Source of the DNA: DATKMK01 sp035541895
GTDB lineage: Bacteria; Desulfobacterota; Binatia; HRBIN30; JACQVA1
NCBI GenBank assembly: GCA_035541895.1
Contig: DATKMK010000049.1
Coordinates: 94,736 to 158,735 of the forward strand
Reading direction: 5' to 3'
Length of the DNA stretch: 64,000 nucleotides
In this document: positions 42,612 to 51,515 of the stretch, in pieces
How positions within the stretch are numbered: the first letter of the stretch is position 1
Layout: the number at the start of each line of letters is the position of its first letter
Notes under the pieces: model-generated
What the model was told of the DNA's origin: nothing
The model's database searches: none
Seen by the model: the letters and a program-made list of their open reading frames with translations, nothing else
Translations under genes and position numbers: made by a program

Positions 42612-44375
42612 TCATTCCGGTGGCGGTTGTGGCTTCGGCATCGATGCGTCGGTGTCGCCGGACGCCTGCACATCGCCAACCGCCTCGTAGCGCGTTCCGG
42701 TCACCAAGACTTCAGTGCGCGCTCGCACCGCGAGGGCGATCCGTTCGCCGATGGCCTTCGCGCTGCGCTCCTCGATGGCGTGAATGTCGCTCGGCGCCGG
42801 TACCCGCGGGCTGACGACCTCGGTTCGGACGGCCCAGGCGGACTCGCGACGCACGGCGTCGACGGCAGTCACGAACGTATTCGGCAGGGTCTGCAATTCG
42901 CGGCGAACGGTGTCTTCGACGATCTGCTGTCGGCCCACGGCATCCGGCGATGCGCTCCCGAAGTGCGCTTCGCCGAAGAGCACGCGGCCCTTCGACGTGA
43001 TGTCCGCCGATTCGGCCGCGCGTACGACCACGCGCACGCTCTGCTCTCCCAGACGCTCGCGCAAAAGCTGCTCGAAGCGCGCGATGCGCGTGGGGCTCGG
43101 TGCCCGAGGACTCTCGATGGAGACGATCACCACCGGACCGGTGGCGAGCGTGACCAACTCGACGTCCTTCAAATTGACGTCTGGACGGGTGGCAACGACT
43201 TCGCGGGCCACCTGCTCGGCCTGCTGCAAGAGGCGCATGTCCGGCGAGATCGGCGCGGTGGTCACCTTGCCGTTGAGACTGAGGTAAGGACGCAAGGTGG
43301 TCGACCCGGTTGCGGTGACGTCTTTGGTGAGCGCGCAGCGCATGAAAAGCTGCACGCTTTCACCCAATCGGCCGCCGAGCGCGTCTTGAATCTCCTTGAC
43401 GCGCCCGGGCCCGATCACGTGCGGTGTGCGAACCTCCGAGAGCACATCGACGCCCGCGTCGCTGCGGCTGAAGGTGACGCTGACCAGGGCCGTGCTGGGT
43501 TCGTGCGACAGCTCTTCGTCGAGCACGGCGGTAATCGTGCGTTGTGTGTGAATGTTGTCGACCATGCGCACCAAGTACCGGGTGAGCAAGCCGGCGACGA
43601 GCAGGAGACCGATCGTGGCGGGCAGGAAGCGCCGCGCCAGGCTGCGCATCGAGCCCATCTCGGCCCAGGTCACGAACCCCGCAATGATGAACAACACCGC
43701 CGCCACGGCGAGAATGGCCAACACGTTGGCAAAGAAGAGCAGGAAGGCGCCCCACGCGCCTTGATAGGCCCCCGACGCGAGGCACAACCCGATCGCTGCC
43801 ACCGGCGGATTGAGGGCCGTGGCGATCGCGACACCAGGGAGCGCGGGACTGACGCGCTCGTCGATCATCGCCAAGACGCCGGCGAAACCGGCGAGCGCGG
43901 CGACGAACAGATCGATGAGGGTCGGGGTGGTTTGCGCCAGCAGAGCCGGGGTGGGATCGCCCCAAAACGGGATCAGCCCGAGCAGATAGGTCAGCACCAC
44001 GCCGACGAACGCGCCGCCGAACTCGGCGGCGAGTGCAATCCGCAGCAGCCGCAGGTCGCCGCGCATCAAGCCGAGCGAGATGCCGATGATCGGCGTCATC
44101 AGCGGCGCGACGACGTTGGCGCCGATCAGGGTGGCGTCGCTGTTGATGAGCAGCGCAAAGCCCGCGATCAGCTCGGAGATGCCGAGTAACACATAGTAGG
44201 TCGCCGTCGGCTGCGAGCCGATCTCGATGTCTTCGAGGACAGTGGCGCGCCGCTCGGCGGACACTGCTCCGAGACTGAGTACGGCCCGAACCCACGCCTC
44301 CGGCCAAGACTGTAGGGGCCGCCGCGGTGAGCCGACGTCGTGTGGGACCTTGGCGCCGCCCTCGAAGGGGCTCAT
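42612..44375 (-). CDS. DUF389 family membrane protein
   Basis: A 587-residue protein. The N-terminal half holds about eight membrane helices with the DUF389 pattern (LIGANVVAPLMTPIIGISLGL, TALNPPVAAIGLCLASGAY). The C-terminal ~300 residues form a soluble, probably periplasmic region with alternating beta-alpha segments (DVELVTLATGPVVIVSIES). The extended C-terminus is longer than in minimal DUF389 proteins. Function unknown. It starts 9 bases after the SH3 lipoprotein gene, so the two are likely cotranscribed. Confidence 0.85.
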   Translation of the reverse strand: MSPFEGGAKVPHDVGSPRRPLQSWPEAWVRAVLSLGAVSAERRATVLEDIEIGSQPTATYYVLLGISELIAGFALLINSDATLIGANVVAPLMTPIIGISLGLMRGDLRLLRIALAAEFGGAFVGVVLTYLLGLIPFWGDPTPALLAQTTPTLIDLFVAALAGFAGVLAMIDERVSPALPGVAIATALNPPVAAIGLCLASGAYQGAWGAFLLFFANVLAILAVAAVLFIIAGFVTWAEMGSMRSLARRFLPATIGLLLVAGLLTRYLVRMVDNIHTQRTITAVLDEELSHEPSTALVSVTFSRSDAGVDVLSEVRTPHVIGPGRVKEIQDALGGRLGESVQLFMRCALTKDVTATGSTTLRPYLSLNGKVTTAPISPDMRLLQQAEQVAREVVATRPDVNLKDVELVTLATGPVVIVSIESPRAPSPTRIARFEQLLRERLGEQSVRVVVRAAESADITSKGRVLFGEAHFGSASPDAVGRQQIVEDTVRRELQTLPNTFVTAVDAVRRESAWAVRTEVVSPRVPAPSDIHAIEERSAKAIGERIALAVRARTEVLVTGTRYEAVGDVQASGDTDASMPKPQPPPE

Positions 44376-44384
44376 CGAGAGAAC

Positions 44385-44978
44385 TCAGTAGGCATCGAAG
44401 ATCGATGGCGCCGCGCCTCGCGGCGTTGCGGTTGGACTCGATGGTGCGACTGCGGCCACTGTGTTGGTCGGCGTGGCCGTCGGTTGCACGAACGTTGCGG
44501 GCGCTTCGGTTGTCTCGACGGGCGGCGCCTTCTCGGTTGCCGGGATCTCCGGCGCCTCCGCTTCGCCCGCCGCCGGCGCGGCTGGTGTCGGCCCCGGCAA
44601 GCGCCAGATGAGTTGCGCGTTGTTTACCCACCCCTTGAGCTCGCTCGTGGCGCTCTCGACATAGGCAAAGCCGCGCTCGATTTTGAAGCGCGTCACCTTT
44701 TCGTGCAGCGACAGTTCGCCGACGAGTTTCGACGACAGCGAAGGTTCGCTGTAAACCTTCATCCCTTCGACGCCCGCGAAGTACGCGCGCCCGCCCGCCG
44801 CTCGAGGCGGGGGCGTCGCCGTCGGCGCTGGTGTGGGCGTTCCCCCAAACCACCCGCCCACGCGCTGCATCGACGCGCAACCGGCAACGGCGAGCAGTAT
44901 GCCCAGGACCGCGGCGACGGGAGCCATTCGCTTTGATCGTCTGGGTGCCCGTAGCGATCGTGTCTCGGTGTCTTTCAT
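44385..44978 (-). CDS. SH3-domain lipoprotein
   Basis: A 197-residue lipoprotein with lipobox LAVAGC. After a TPTPAPTATPPP linker comes a bacterial SH3 domain (about residues 70-125: GMKVYSEPSLSSKLVGELSL ... ELKGWVNN). The C-terminal third is a low-complexity Pro/Ala/Thr tail. SH3b domains bind peptidoglycan or envelope proteins. It lies 9 bases upstream of the DUF389 gene. Confidence 0.82.
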   Translation of the reverse strand: MKDTETRSLRAPRRSKRMAPVAAVLGILLAVAGCASMQRVGGWFGGTPTPAPTATPPPRAAGGRAYFAGVEGMKVYSEPSLSSKLVGELSLHEKVTRFKIERGFAYVESATSELKGWVNNAQLIWRLPGPTPAAPAAGEAEAPEIPATEKAPPVETTEAPATFVQPTATPTNTVAAVAPSSPTATPRGAAPSIFDAY

Positions 44979-45021
44979 GACTTCGAACGTCTATCAGAGC
45001 ATTCTGGATAGTCCATCGGCA

Positions 45022-46893
45022 TCAGAAATTGAAGTTCGTGTAGAGCATGGAGTTGACCCACGTCGCACTCCCGCCGATGGCTTCACGAAAACCGCTGTTC
45101 GGTACCGCCATGCTGACCGCAACCGTCATCGACCACCAGTTGGTTGCGGTGAGATCGAGGATCGCGTCGATCTCGTCGGCGAGTTGGCGGCTGCTGACTC
45201 GCGTCGGCACCGGACCGAAACTCTCCTCTCGGTCCGCCAGGAGGAACTTGTAGTAGAAGAGGTTGAACGTGAAAAGCTCGTTGGGGGAGAGTTTGAGCCG
45301 CACCATGTGCGAGCGCAGGTTGCTGTTCGACACGATCCACTCGCCCAGCAACTCGCCTTGAAACCAGTTGCCCCAGTCGGAGAGACCGGCGAACAGCGGG
45401 TCGAAGTTGCGTGCGCCGCCACCGCTGAACGAGGCGAAACGATAGGACAACTGCGGCGACCACGGCAGCCGTGAGAGGGCGTATGCCGGCGCGATGTACC
45501 AGCCGTAGGCTTCGGAGTTTCCAACCGCGGCGGAGTTGGTTTCGGCAACGAAGCTGGTCGTGTACTGGAAGTCGGCGAGCGACGGCAGCGGCGTCGCGTC
45601 CTGGTAGACGTAGAATCCGTTCAAGCCGTCGCGCGACCGTTCGTCCGATTCGTAGACGTTGAAGTACATCAAGCCGGTTTTCAGCGCCTTCACGATCTCG
45701 TCTTGGAAGGCGTATTCCATCCGCCCACCGGCGACGCGGGTACGGGTGCTGGGATCGTCGTTGAGCTTCAAATGGAAGGCTTCGAGCAGCCAGTCGCCGA
45801 CGGCGAGGCGCGCGGTGCCGGCCTCGCGGAATGCCTTTCGCGGTGAGATCCAACAAGCGCCGCGGGCGCCGCAATCGTGCGCGCCTTGCCAGAACAGCAG
45901 CCCGTCGAACACTTGGTAGTTCTGGTTGCCGTAGCCGAGTTCCACCGCGTTGTATCCGAGACCCGGCAGTGCGTTGCCCGATTGCCAACCGAGGAACGCC
46001 GCCTCGATGGTGGATTTGTTAGTGTTGAAGTCGGAAAAACTGGTGGCGCCGGGATCGATGCCCCCGCCCGACAGCGAAAAGACCCCGCTGATGCGCCCGT
46101 GCAGGGCGCCGTACTGATCGAGATCGAGTCGGCCGTTCAGACCGATCTCGTTGGAGTGTTGCATCGACAAATCGCTCTTGTGGATCGGCCCGGTCGCCCA
46201 CGTGCCGCCGAACCCTGCGTTGCCCTCAGCAAAGCCCGCGACCTGAACGTTGAGCGTCGGCTGCAACGCGAGCGGGCCGTACGCCGCCTCGCCGAAACCG
46301 AGGGTCTTGGGCAGCGCGAAGCCCGCGTCGGCCGGCGGACCACCGGCTGTGCCCACCTCCAGGGTGACGCCGCGGGGACCCAGTCCAAATTGAATTCCTC
46401 TGCCCTCGGCGATCAGGTCGACGACCACGCCCTTCGCGTTACGCATTCGCAGCCGGTTTTTGCCGCGGCCGAATTCTCCGCCAACGCCGAGCGCGCTGTA
46501 TTGGCCGTTCAAGTCTTCGGCCCGTTTCAAGTGATAGACGACTCCGCGGGCCGTCATCGCGGCCACTCCAGCACCCACACCGATTCCATCCAGACGCAGC
46601 GGGTACTCTTGTCCCTGAAACTGCAGCGTCCCGGCCCCCCAAACGAAGCCGACGCCCAGGCCGGCGGATCGAACGGTGACGGTGATCGTGGCGCTTGCAG
46701 GCAATGCTTCAGACGATTCTTCCTGAGCCGATTCCGCCAGCGCGAACCCCGCCGGCACCGCAATGGGGCTGCAGGCGATCAGAAAAATCAAAAGCGGGAA
46801 ACGGGAAACGGGAAATGCAAAACACCCAACGGATCGGCTCGGCGGAGGATTGGCCGGTTTCCGCTGTTGCGTTTCCGGTTTCCCGTTTTGCAT
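45022..46893 (-). CDS. Putative outer-membrane barrel protein with N-terminal beta domain
   Basis: A 623-residue exported protein. Mature residues ~70-180 form a small beta domain (GAGTLQFQGQEYPLRLDGIG, VVYHLKRAEDLNGQYSALG) reminiscent of EipA/DUF1134-type folds. The rest has alternating amphipathic strands and ends in Phe (LYTNFNF), typical of beta-barrels recognised by BamA. A related small domain forms the whole of the next gene upstream. The start is unsettled: the coding sequence for the signal peptide emerges from a low-complexity repeat, and TTG at 46791 or 46902 are alternatives. Confidence 0.7.
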   Translation of the reverse strand: MQNGKPETQQRKPANPPPSRSVGCFAFPVSRFPLLIFLIACSPIAVPAGFALAESAQEESSEALPASATITVTVRSAGLGVGFVWGAGTLQFQGQEYPLRLDGIGVGAGVAAMTARGVVYHLKRAEDLNGQYSALGVGGEFGRGKNRLRMRNAKGVVVDLIAEGRGIQFGLGPRGVTLEVGTAGGPPADAGFALPKTLGFGEAAYGPLALQPTLNVQVAGFAEGNAGFGGTWATGPIHKSDLSMQHSNEIGLNGRLDLDQYGALHGRISGVFSLSGGGIDPGATSFSDFNTNKSTIEAAFLGWQSGNALPGLGYNAVELGYGNQNYQVFDGLLFWQGAHDCGARGACWISPRKAFREAGTARLAVGDWLLEAFHLKLNDDPSTRTRVAGGRMEYAFQDEIVKALKTGLMYFNVYESDERSRDGLNGFYVYQDATPLPSLADFQYTTSFVAETNSAAVGNSEAYGWYIAPAYALSRLPWSPQLSYRFASFSGGGARNFDPLFAGLSDWGNWFQGELLGEWIVSNSNLRSHMVRLKLSPNELFTFNLFYYKFLLADREESFGPVPTRVSSRQLADEIDAILDLTATNWWSMTVAVSMAVPNSGFREAIGGSATWVNSMLYTNFNF

Positions 46894-46896
46894 TGG
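46790..46896. repeat. Low-complexity inverted repeat (GGGAAAC-type)
   Basis: GGGAAACGGGAAACGGGAAATGCAAAAC on one arm and its inverted counterpart (GTTTCCGGTTTCCCGTTTTGCAT) about 60 bases later. The motif resembles dispersed intergenic repeats rather than coding sequence. It underlies the start of the putative porin gene. Confidence 0.65.
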
Positions 46897-46913
46897 CCTC
46901 AAAGCGCCGCAGC

Positions 46914-47345
46914 CTAATCAATCGTTCCGCGCTGTCCCGACGAGGCCTTCGGATAGCGACGACTGCCGAGATCGATCTGCAGTTGTGCGGCCGACAAATC
47001 GAGCGGCGGCTCGAAGACGATGACCACCCCACGGTCACTGCGCAGTCCGAGCGGTGTCGGCTTGTAGATGCCCTCGATGTTGCGCGGCTGTCCGAGGTCG
47101 TACACCTTGCCGATGCAGCCGGCAGTCGGCTGGGCTCCGCGGAGGGCGAGTTGATACACCTTGTCCCGATATCGCAGCGTCCCCTCGACCAGACTGAAGC
47201 CCAGCGCCGATGCGACGGGGCTGCTCGAGACCGTGATCGTCGCGTCTGGTGCGCGCGTCGCTTGCTCGCCGCACACCGCCGCGGGTGCCAGCAGGGCGAC
47301 GAGGAGACTTGTGAGAACCGAGATTCGGATTGGTCGCAGGAGCAT
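46914..47345 (-). CDS. Small exported protein, paralogue of the porin's N-terminal domain
   Basis: A 143-residue protein with a signal peptide (LTSLLVALLAPAAVCGEQ). Its body aligns by pattern with the N-terminal domain of the neighbouring barrel protein: TITV..., then VEGTLRYRDKVYQLALRG against GAGTLQFQGQEYPLRLDG, and GKVYDLGQPRNIEGIY against GVVYHLKRAEDLNGQY. It may be a soluble partner of the barrel. The ATG of MLLRPIRIS is used. Confidence 0.72.
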   Translation of the reverse strand: MLLRPIRISVLTSLLVALLAPAAVCGEQATRAPDATITVSSSPVASALGFSLVEGTLRYRDKVYQLALRGAQPTAGCIGKVYDLGQPRNIEGIYKPTPLGLRSDRGVVIVFEPPLDLSAAQLQIDLGSRRYPKASSGQRGTID

Positions 47346-47409
47346 CACGCCATCCAGATCATCATGCGTCTTGTACTCGATCCGACGCGCAATTGTCGAC
47401 GCCGCGGTC

Positions 47410-47454
47410 TCCACGACTCCCGACTCACCACCCACCAATCACGACTCGCCACCT
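47410..47454. repeat. Low-complexity CACGACTC-type repeat
   Basis: Degenerate tandem units (CCACGACTCC, CGACTCACCACC, TCACGACTCGCCACC) fill part of the gap between divergent genes. With the GGGAAAC repeat 500 bases away it brackets the small paralogue gene. Such motifs are typical of dispersed intergenic repeats. Confidence 0.55.
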
Positions 47455-47515
47455 GCGCTAAATCATTTGCGGTGGTCCCGCGGCGTGGTAATGCCGTCGC
47501 GGCAAGGAGCGAAGG

Positions 47516-48547
47516 ATGGCCGACAACCTCGCATGCGTGAAGGCCGAGATGAAGAAGGTCGCGATGCAGCGGATGGCGATTCCGAGCCCGGGGCCGGGGC
47601 AAGCCTTGCTCAAAATGCGGCTCTCGACCATCTGTGGCAGCGACATTCACATTGTCGACGAGATGCCCGTGCCGGCGGGCGTGCCGATGGGTCATGAGGG
47701 GGTGGCGGAGGTGGTCGACGTTGGCGACGGTGTGACCGGGTTTCAGCGCGGCGACCGCGTGGTGGCGTCGTGTCTCTACGGCTGCGGCATGTGTCCTCGT
47801 TGCCAAGAGGGCAATCGACAAGTGTGCGAACGATATGTTGCACCGATGAACCTGCTGTTCGGTTGCCAAGGTGAGTACTACCTCGTCAACAGCGCAGAGG
47901 TGAACATGGCCAAGGTACCCGACGAGGTCGAAGACGAGTCGGCGCTTCTCGCCACCGATATCATGTCGACCGGTTTCGCTGCGATCGAGAACGCGCAGCT
48001 TCAGTTCGGCGATGCCGTCGCCATCTTCGCCCAGGGGCCCGTCGGCCTTTGCGTTACCGCCGCGGCGCGGGCGCGCGGCGCCGGCTTCATCATCGCGGTG
48101 GAATCGATTGCCGAGCGGATCGCGGTCGCGAAGCGTCTGGGCGCGGACGCCGTCGTGAAGCCGGCGACGGCAGTTGACGAGATCATGAGGCTGACGGGGG
48201 GGAAGGGCGTGGACGTCGCGGTGGAAGCGTTGGGGAGCGAGGCGACGCTGCAGAATGCATTCAAAGTGGTCCGATGGGGCGGGGCGGTCTCGAGCGTCGG
48301 CGTATACGGAGCGTACCCAACGGTGTCGCTGCCCACCGACGGCACGTTTCTCCATCGAAGATTCGTCACGACGCTGTGCCCCGGCGGATCGGATCGCTTG
48401 CGACGCATGATGGATCTGGCGCGCTACAGCAAGGTGGATCTCCGGCCGCTGTTCACCCACCAGATGAAGTTAAGCGACACGGTTGCCGCCTACGATCTCT
48501 TCCGCAACCGGCGCAACGGCGTGATCAAAGTCGCGCTGCGCCCGTAG
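47516..48547 (+). CDS. Zinc-dependent alcohol dehydrogenase (MDR family)
   Basis: A 343-residue medium-chain dehydrogenase. Catalytic zinc ligands are Cys40 (TICGSDIH) and His60-Glu61 (GHEG). Structural zinc is held by Cys90, Cys93, Cys96 and Cys104 (CGMCPRCQEGNRQVC). The cofactor loop is AQGPVGLCVTA. An AAGGAGCGAAGG precedes the ATG. The substrate is unknown; it may act on alcohols or aldehydes. It is preceded by a repeat-bearing intergenic gap and is transcribed away from the small paralogue gene. Confidence 0.92.
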   Translation: MADNLACVKAEMKKVAMQRMAIPSPGPGQALLKMRLSTICGSDIHIVDEMPVPAGVPMGHEGVAEVVDVGDGVTGFQRGDRVVASCLYGCGMCPRCQEGNRQVCERYVAPMNLLFGCQGEYYLVNSAEVNMAKVPDEVEDESALLATDIMSTGFAAIENAQLQFGDAVAIFAQGPVGLCVTAAARARGAGFIIAVESIAERIAVAKRLGADAVVKPATAVDEIMRLTGGKGVDVAVEALGSEATLQNAFKVVRWGGAVSSVGVYGAYPTVSLPTDGTFLHRRFVTTLCPGGSDRLRRMMDLARYSKVDLRPLFTHQMKLSDTVAAYDLFRNRRNGVIKVALRP

Positions 48548-48664
48548 GGGGCGCGCAGGTAGCGCACGCCCTCCCGGGCGCGCTCGCGCAGCCTTCACCT
48601 CAACCCGCTCAAAGTTGCGGCGCCCCCGAAGCTCAGGCAAAGATCGGTTGCCGGGACCTTACGC

Positions 48665-50107
48665 GTGAAGCCGATCGACAGCATCCTGAAGATCTTGCGG
48701 CAGCAGGACGGAAACGAGCTGAAGTTGGCCTCGGATCGCCGGCCGCAGATGTTCAAGGACTCGGTCGAGTTGCCGCTGACGATCCCGCCGATGTCGACCG
48801 AGCAGATCCGCAAGGTGCTGGATGATCTCTGGACTGAGCACGCGTCGACGGTAGGGGATCGCGGCGAGGCGGCGTTCACGTATGCGAGCGCCGAGTTGGG
48901 AACCTTCGTCCTGACGTTGCGCCAGCCCGACGATTCGACGCTCGAGGTATCTGTTCGTCGCGATGACGGCGCAACCCGTGACGACGTCGGGCCGGCGACC
49001 GATTCACGCCGCGAAACCGCTCTGGCTGGTGCCGACGCTGCGAAAGCCCCGGACGAACTGATCGCGCTGGTGACGCGGGCGATCGCGCGCGGTGCCAGCG
49101 ACATTCATTTGAGCCCGCGCCGGCCGCCGGTCGTGCGCATCAACGGCGAACTGCAGACGTTCGATGGCTCGCCGGGATTTGATGCAACGCCGCTGATCGG
49201 CGGGCACGACCGCGTGGAGCACGTGCGCACCCGCGGATCGATCGATCGCGCGTTCGATGTGCCGGGAATCGGGCGATTGCGGGTGAACGTGTACGCGAGC
49301 GAAGAGGGCCTGTGCGCCGCCGTCCGGATCCTTCGAAAACAAGCCCCCGCCCTTGGCGAGCTGAATCTGCCGCCGCACATTGCGTCGCTCGGCGAGTTGC
49401 CTCACGGCCTCATCGTCGCGTGTGGACCGACCGGTTGCGGAAAGAGCACGACACTGGCGGCGCTGGTCGAACACGTGCTGCGGGCACGTCCGCAGGTGCT
49501 GGTCACGTTCGAAGATCCGATTGAATATGTCATTCGACCGCACGCGCAAGGTCTGGTCCGCCAGCGTGAAGTCGGTACCCATGTGCGCGACTTCGCTACC
49601 GGCTTGCGCGACGCCTTGCGCGAAGACCCGGACATGCTGCTCATCGGCGAAATGCGTGATCCCGAAACCATCGGTCTGGCTCTGACCGCGGCCGAGACCG
49701 GTCACCTGGTCTTCACCAGCCTGCACAGCCGCACCGCGCCGTCGGCGGTTGAGCGGATCATCGATACGTACGCTCCGGAACGTCAGCGGCAGATTCGCGT
49801 GCAACTCGCCGATTCCTTGCGGGCGGTGATCTCACAGCGCCTAATTCCCACGGCCGACGGAAGCGGCCGAGTTCCGGCGGTGGAGGTGCTCCGCGTCACC
49901 GACGCGGTGGCCAACTTGATCCGCGACGGACGAACCGCGCAGATCGTCAACGCACTACAGGCCGGCGCCGGCGACGGCATGGTGGTCCTCGAACGCAACT
50001 TGGCGGATTTGGTCCGGGCCGGCCGTATCCGTCGCGAGACGGCGGTGGCAGCGGCCAACGATCCGGCGTCGCTGAACGAGTATCTGCGATCGGGAGGTCA
50101 CGCCTAG
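48665..50107 (+). CDS. PilT/PilU-like twitching ATPase with duplicated N-terminal module
   Basis: A 480-residue secretion-superfamily ATPase that drives type IV pilus retraction in the family. Walker A is GPTGCGKST (254-262), followed by the Asp box (FEDPIEYV), Walker B (DPDMLLIGEMRDPETI) and His box (TGHLVFTSLH). A second PAS-like N-terminal module precedes the normal one: residues ~1-100 resemble a degenerate copy of residues ~128-225, so the protein is about 130 residues longer than PilT. GTG is the only convenient start. No pilus genes are adjacent. Confidence 0.88.
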   Translation: MKPIDSILKILRQQDGNELKLASDRRPQMFKDSVELPLTIPPMSTEQIRKVLDDLWTEHASTVGDRGEAAFTYASAELGTFVLTLRQPDDSTLEVSVRRDDGATRDDVGPATDSRRETALAGADAAKAPDELIALVTRAIARGASDIHLSPRRPPVVRINGELQTFDGSPGFDATPLIGGHDRVEHVRTRGSIDRAFDVPGIGRLRVNVYASEEGLCAAVRILRKQAPALGELNLPPHIASLGELPHGLIVACGPTGCGKSTTLAALVEHVLRARPQVLVTFEDPIEYVIRPHAQGLVRQREVGTHVRDFATGLRDALREDPDMLLIGEMRDPETIGLALTAAETGHLVFTSLHSRTAPSAVERIIDTYAPERQRQIRVQLADSLRAVISQRLIPTADGSGRVPAVEVLRVTDAVANLIRDGRTAQIVNALQAGAGDGMVVLERNLADLVRAGRIRRETAVAAANDPASLNEYLRSGGHA

Positions 50108-50124
50108 ATCTTCGGGCCGCGGCG

Positions 50125-50793
50125 TTAGTCGGTCGACTTCGGGCGACGATAGTTGATGATCGCCGCGCCCGCCTCGATGCCGGCGGCAAGATGCGGATCC
50201 GCCACCGGCGAACCCGCGACCAGCCGCAGCGGAATCTCCCCGGCCCAACAGGGAACCGCGAGATCGTCCTCGTCGTCGAGCGGCGGGCCGGAGCGGATCT
50301 TGGCCGACGCCTCGTTGAGCGGCAACCGCAGGACCGCCGTCGCCTTGAGTTCTTGTGGGCTCGGAGGACGGACCTGACTCCAGCGCGCCTTGAGTACGTG
50401 ATCGACGATCGCCTCGAGGGCGGCTAGCCGCTCGTTCGGATCGAGGACAGCGGTCGCCGCGCCCAGCACCATGGCCGAGCGGTAGTTCATGGAATGGTGA
50501 AAGGCCGAGCGCGCGAGCACCAAACCATCGAGCAGCGTGACCGTGGCGCACACAGGAATCTCGTCGGCGAGGGTCCGCAGCATACGGCTGGCCGCCGATC
50601 CGTGGATATACAGATCATCGCCGCGCCGCGCATAGGTTGTAGGGATCACGTAGGGCTGATGGTCAGAGACGAAGCCGACGTGACACACCAGCCCCTCGTC
50701 GAGGATCGCGTAGAGGGTTGCGCGGTCGTAGCGGCCACGTTCCGATCTCCGATGCAGTCGCGTGCGAGCCGTCGGCGATTGTAGGATCTGCAT
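50125..50793 (-). CDS. Pyridoxamine-5'-phosphate-oxidase-like flavin-binding protein
   Basis: A 222-residue protein of the split-barrel flavin family (NimA/PNPOx_2 type). It opens with RSERGRYDRATLYAILDEG, continues with HVGFVSDHQPYVIPTTYARRGDDLYIHGSAASRML, and has a paired-strand core typical of FMN binding. Members reduce or oxidise small substrates such as nitro compounds or bilins, but none can be chosen. It converges with the PilT-like gene, 17 bases from its stop. Confidence 0.88.
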   Translation of the reverse strand: MQILQSPTARTRLHRRSERGRYDRATLYAILDEGLVCHVGFVSDHQPYVIPTTYARRGDDLYIHGSAASRMLRTLADEIPVCATVTLLDGLVLARSAFHHSMNYRSAMVLGAATAVLDPNERLAALEAIVDHVLKARWSQVRPPSPQELKATAVLRLPLNEASAKIRSGPPLDDEDDLAVPCWAGEIPLRLVAGSPVADPHLAAGIEAGAAIINYRRPKSTD

Positions 50794-50976
50794 TCGTCAC
50801 TCCGTGCCTTGCTTGATACGCGGCGTCGGCTGGTCCGACAAGGTGTTGCGTTCGTACGAACGAGGAAGCGCGGGACATCAGTCGTGGCTCTGACAACCAT
50901 CAGGATCAGGCGTGCCCGCCGAGGGGCGATGAGCAGTCCATCAGCATTACTCAATTCGCAGAAGCGAGGTGCGATC

Positions 50977-51084
50977 ATGTTCGAGGGCGTATCGACAGTT
51001 GGGGTAGCGATCCTGCTCGGGCTGTTCCTGGTGATCGGCAGCGGGTTTGTGTTGATCAACTACTCATCGTACCGCTCCCACTAG
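50977..51084 (+). CDS. Candidate 35-residue single-helix membrane peptide
   Basis: MFEGVSTVGVAILLGLFLV... encodes one hydrophobic helix and a short polar tail. A GAGG lies nine bases before the ATG. Its stop overlaps the stop of the minus-strand dockerin remnant. It is short, so the call is weak; a longer frame from 50809 reads without a good start. Confidence 0.35.
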   Translation: MFEGVSTVGVAILLGLFLVIGSGFVLINYSSYRSH

Positions 51085-51515
51085 CGACTTGCGGAGCAGC
51101 CGTTGAGGGCGGCCGTGACTGCACTAACGAGGCAGTCGACCGTCACATGATGGCGGCGGCCGCAGTCGAAGGCGTCGCAGCGATCGAGGGTGGCCTCTCC
51201 GAGTGCGATGGCCACGCCCAGAACCAGCTCGTCAACGCTGACCGCGTTGTTGTCGTCGCAGTCGCCAATGCACGTGCCGACGGCAGGGTCTTGGACGGGA
51301 CCCTACCGGTGCCGCAGTAGTTGCCGGATTGTTGCACGCAGAACGTGAGCAATATTCCTTGATGCATCCTTGACTCGTGCAGCACTTCACATGACAGGCG
51401 GGTAATTGAGGGTAACAGAGCGAGTCTGCTCGGACCGCAGCGCTGGAGCCGATGCAGAGGATTTGAACGATCCCAATTGCGATGAGTGCCGGCTGACAGT
51501 GGCTCGCGGCGGCAA
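51081..51515 (-). pseudogene. Frameshifted dockerin-like secreted Cys-rich protein
   Basis: Read on the minus strand, 51515 to about 51330 gives a signal-peptide-like helix (PALIAIGIVQILCIGSSAAV) and a Cys-rich stretch (CHVKCCTSQGCIKEYC) with no usable start codon. In another frame 51302-51081 gives GTCIGDCDDNNAVSVDEL, then VLGVAIALG and a second half (VTVDCLVSAVTAALNGC). That matches tandem dockerin/EF-hand repeats of the GDCNGDG.VTVDEL..G type, the second loop being degraded. The two frames do not join, so it looks like a decayed gene; a sequencing indel is possible. Confidence 0.65.

Noticed and set aside
41652..44189. Long plus-strand open frame (about 845 codons)
   Set aside because: It runs antisense to PPK2, the VIT-like gene and DUF389 with Arg/Gln/His-rich low-complexity content and no domain.
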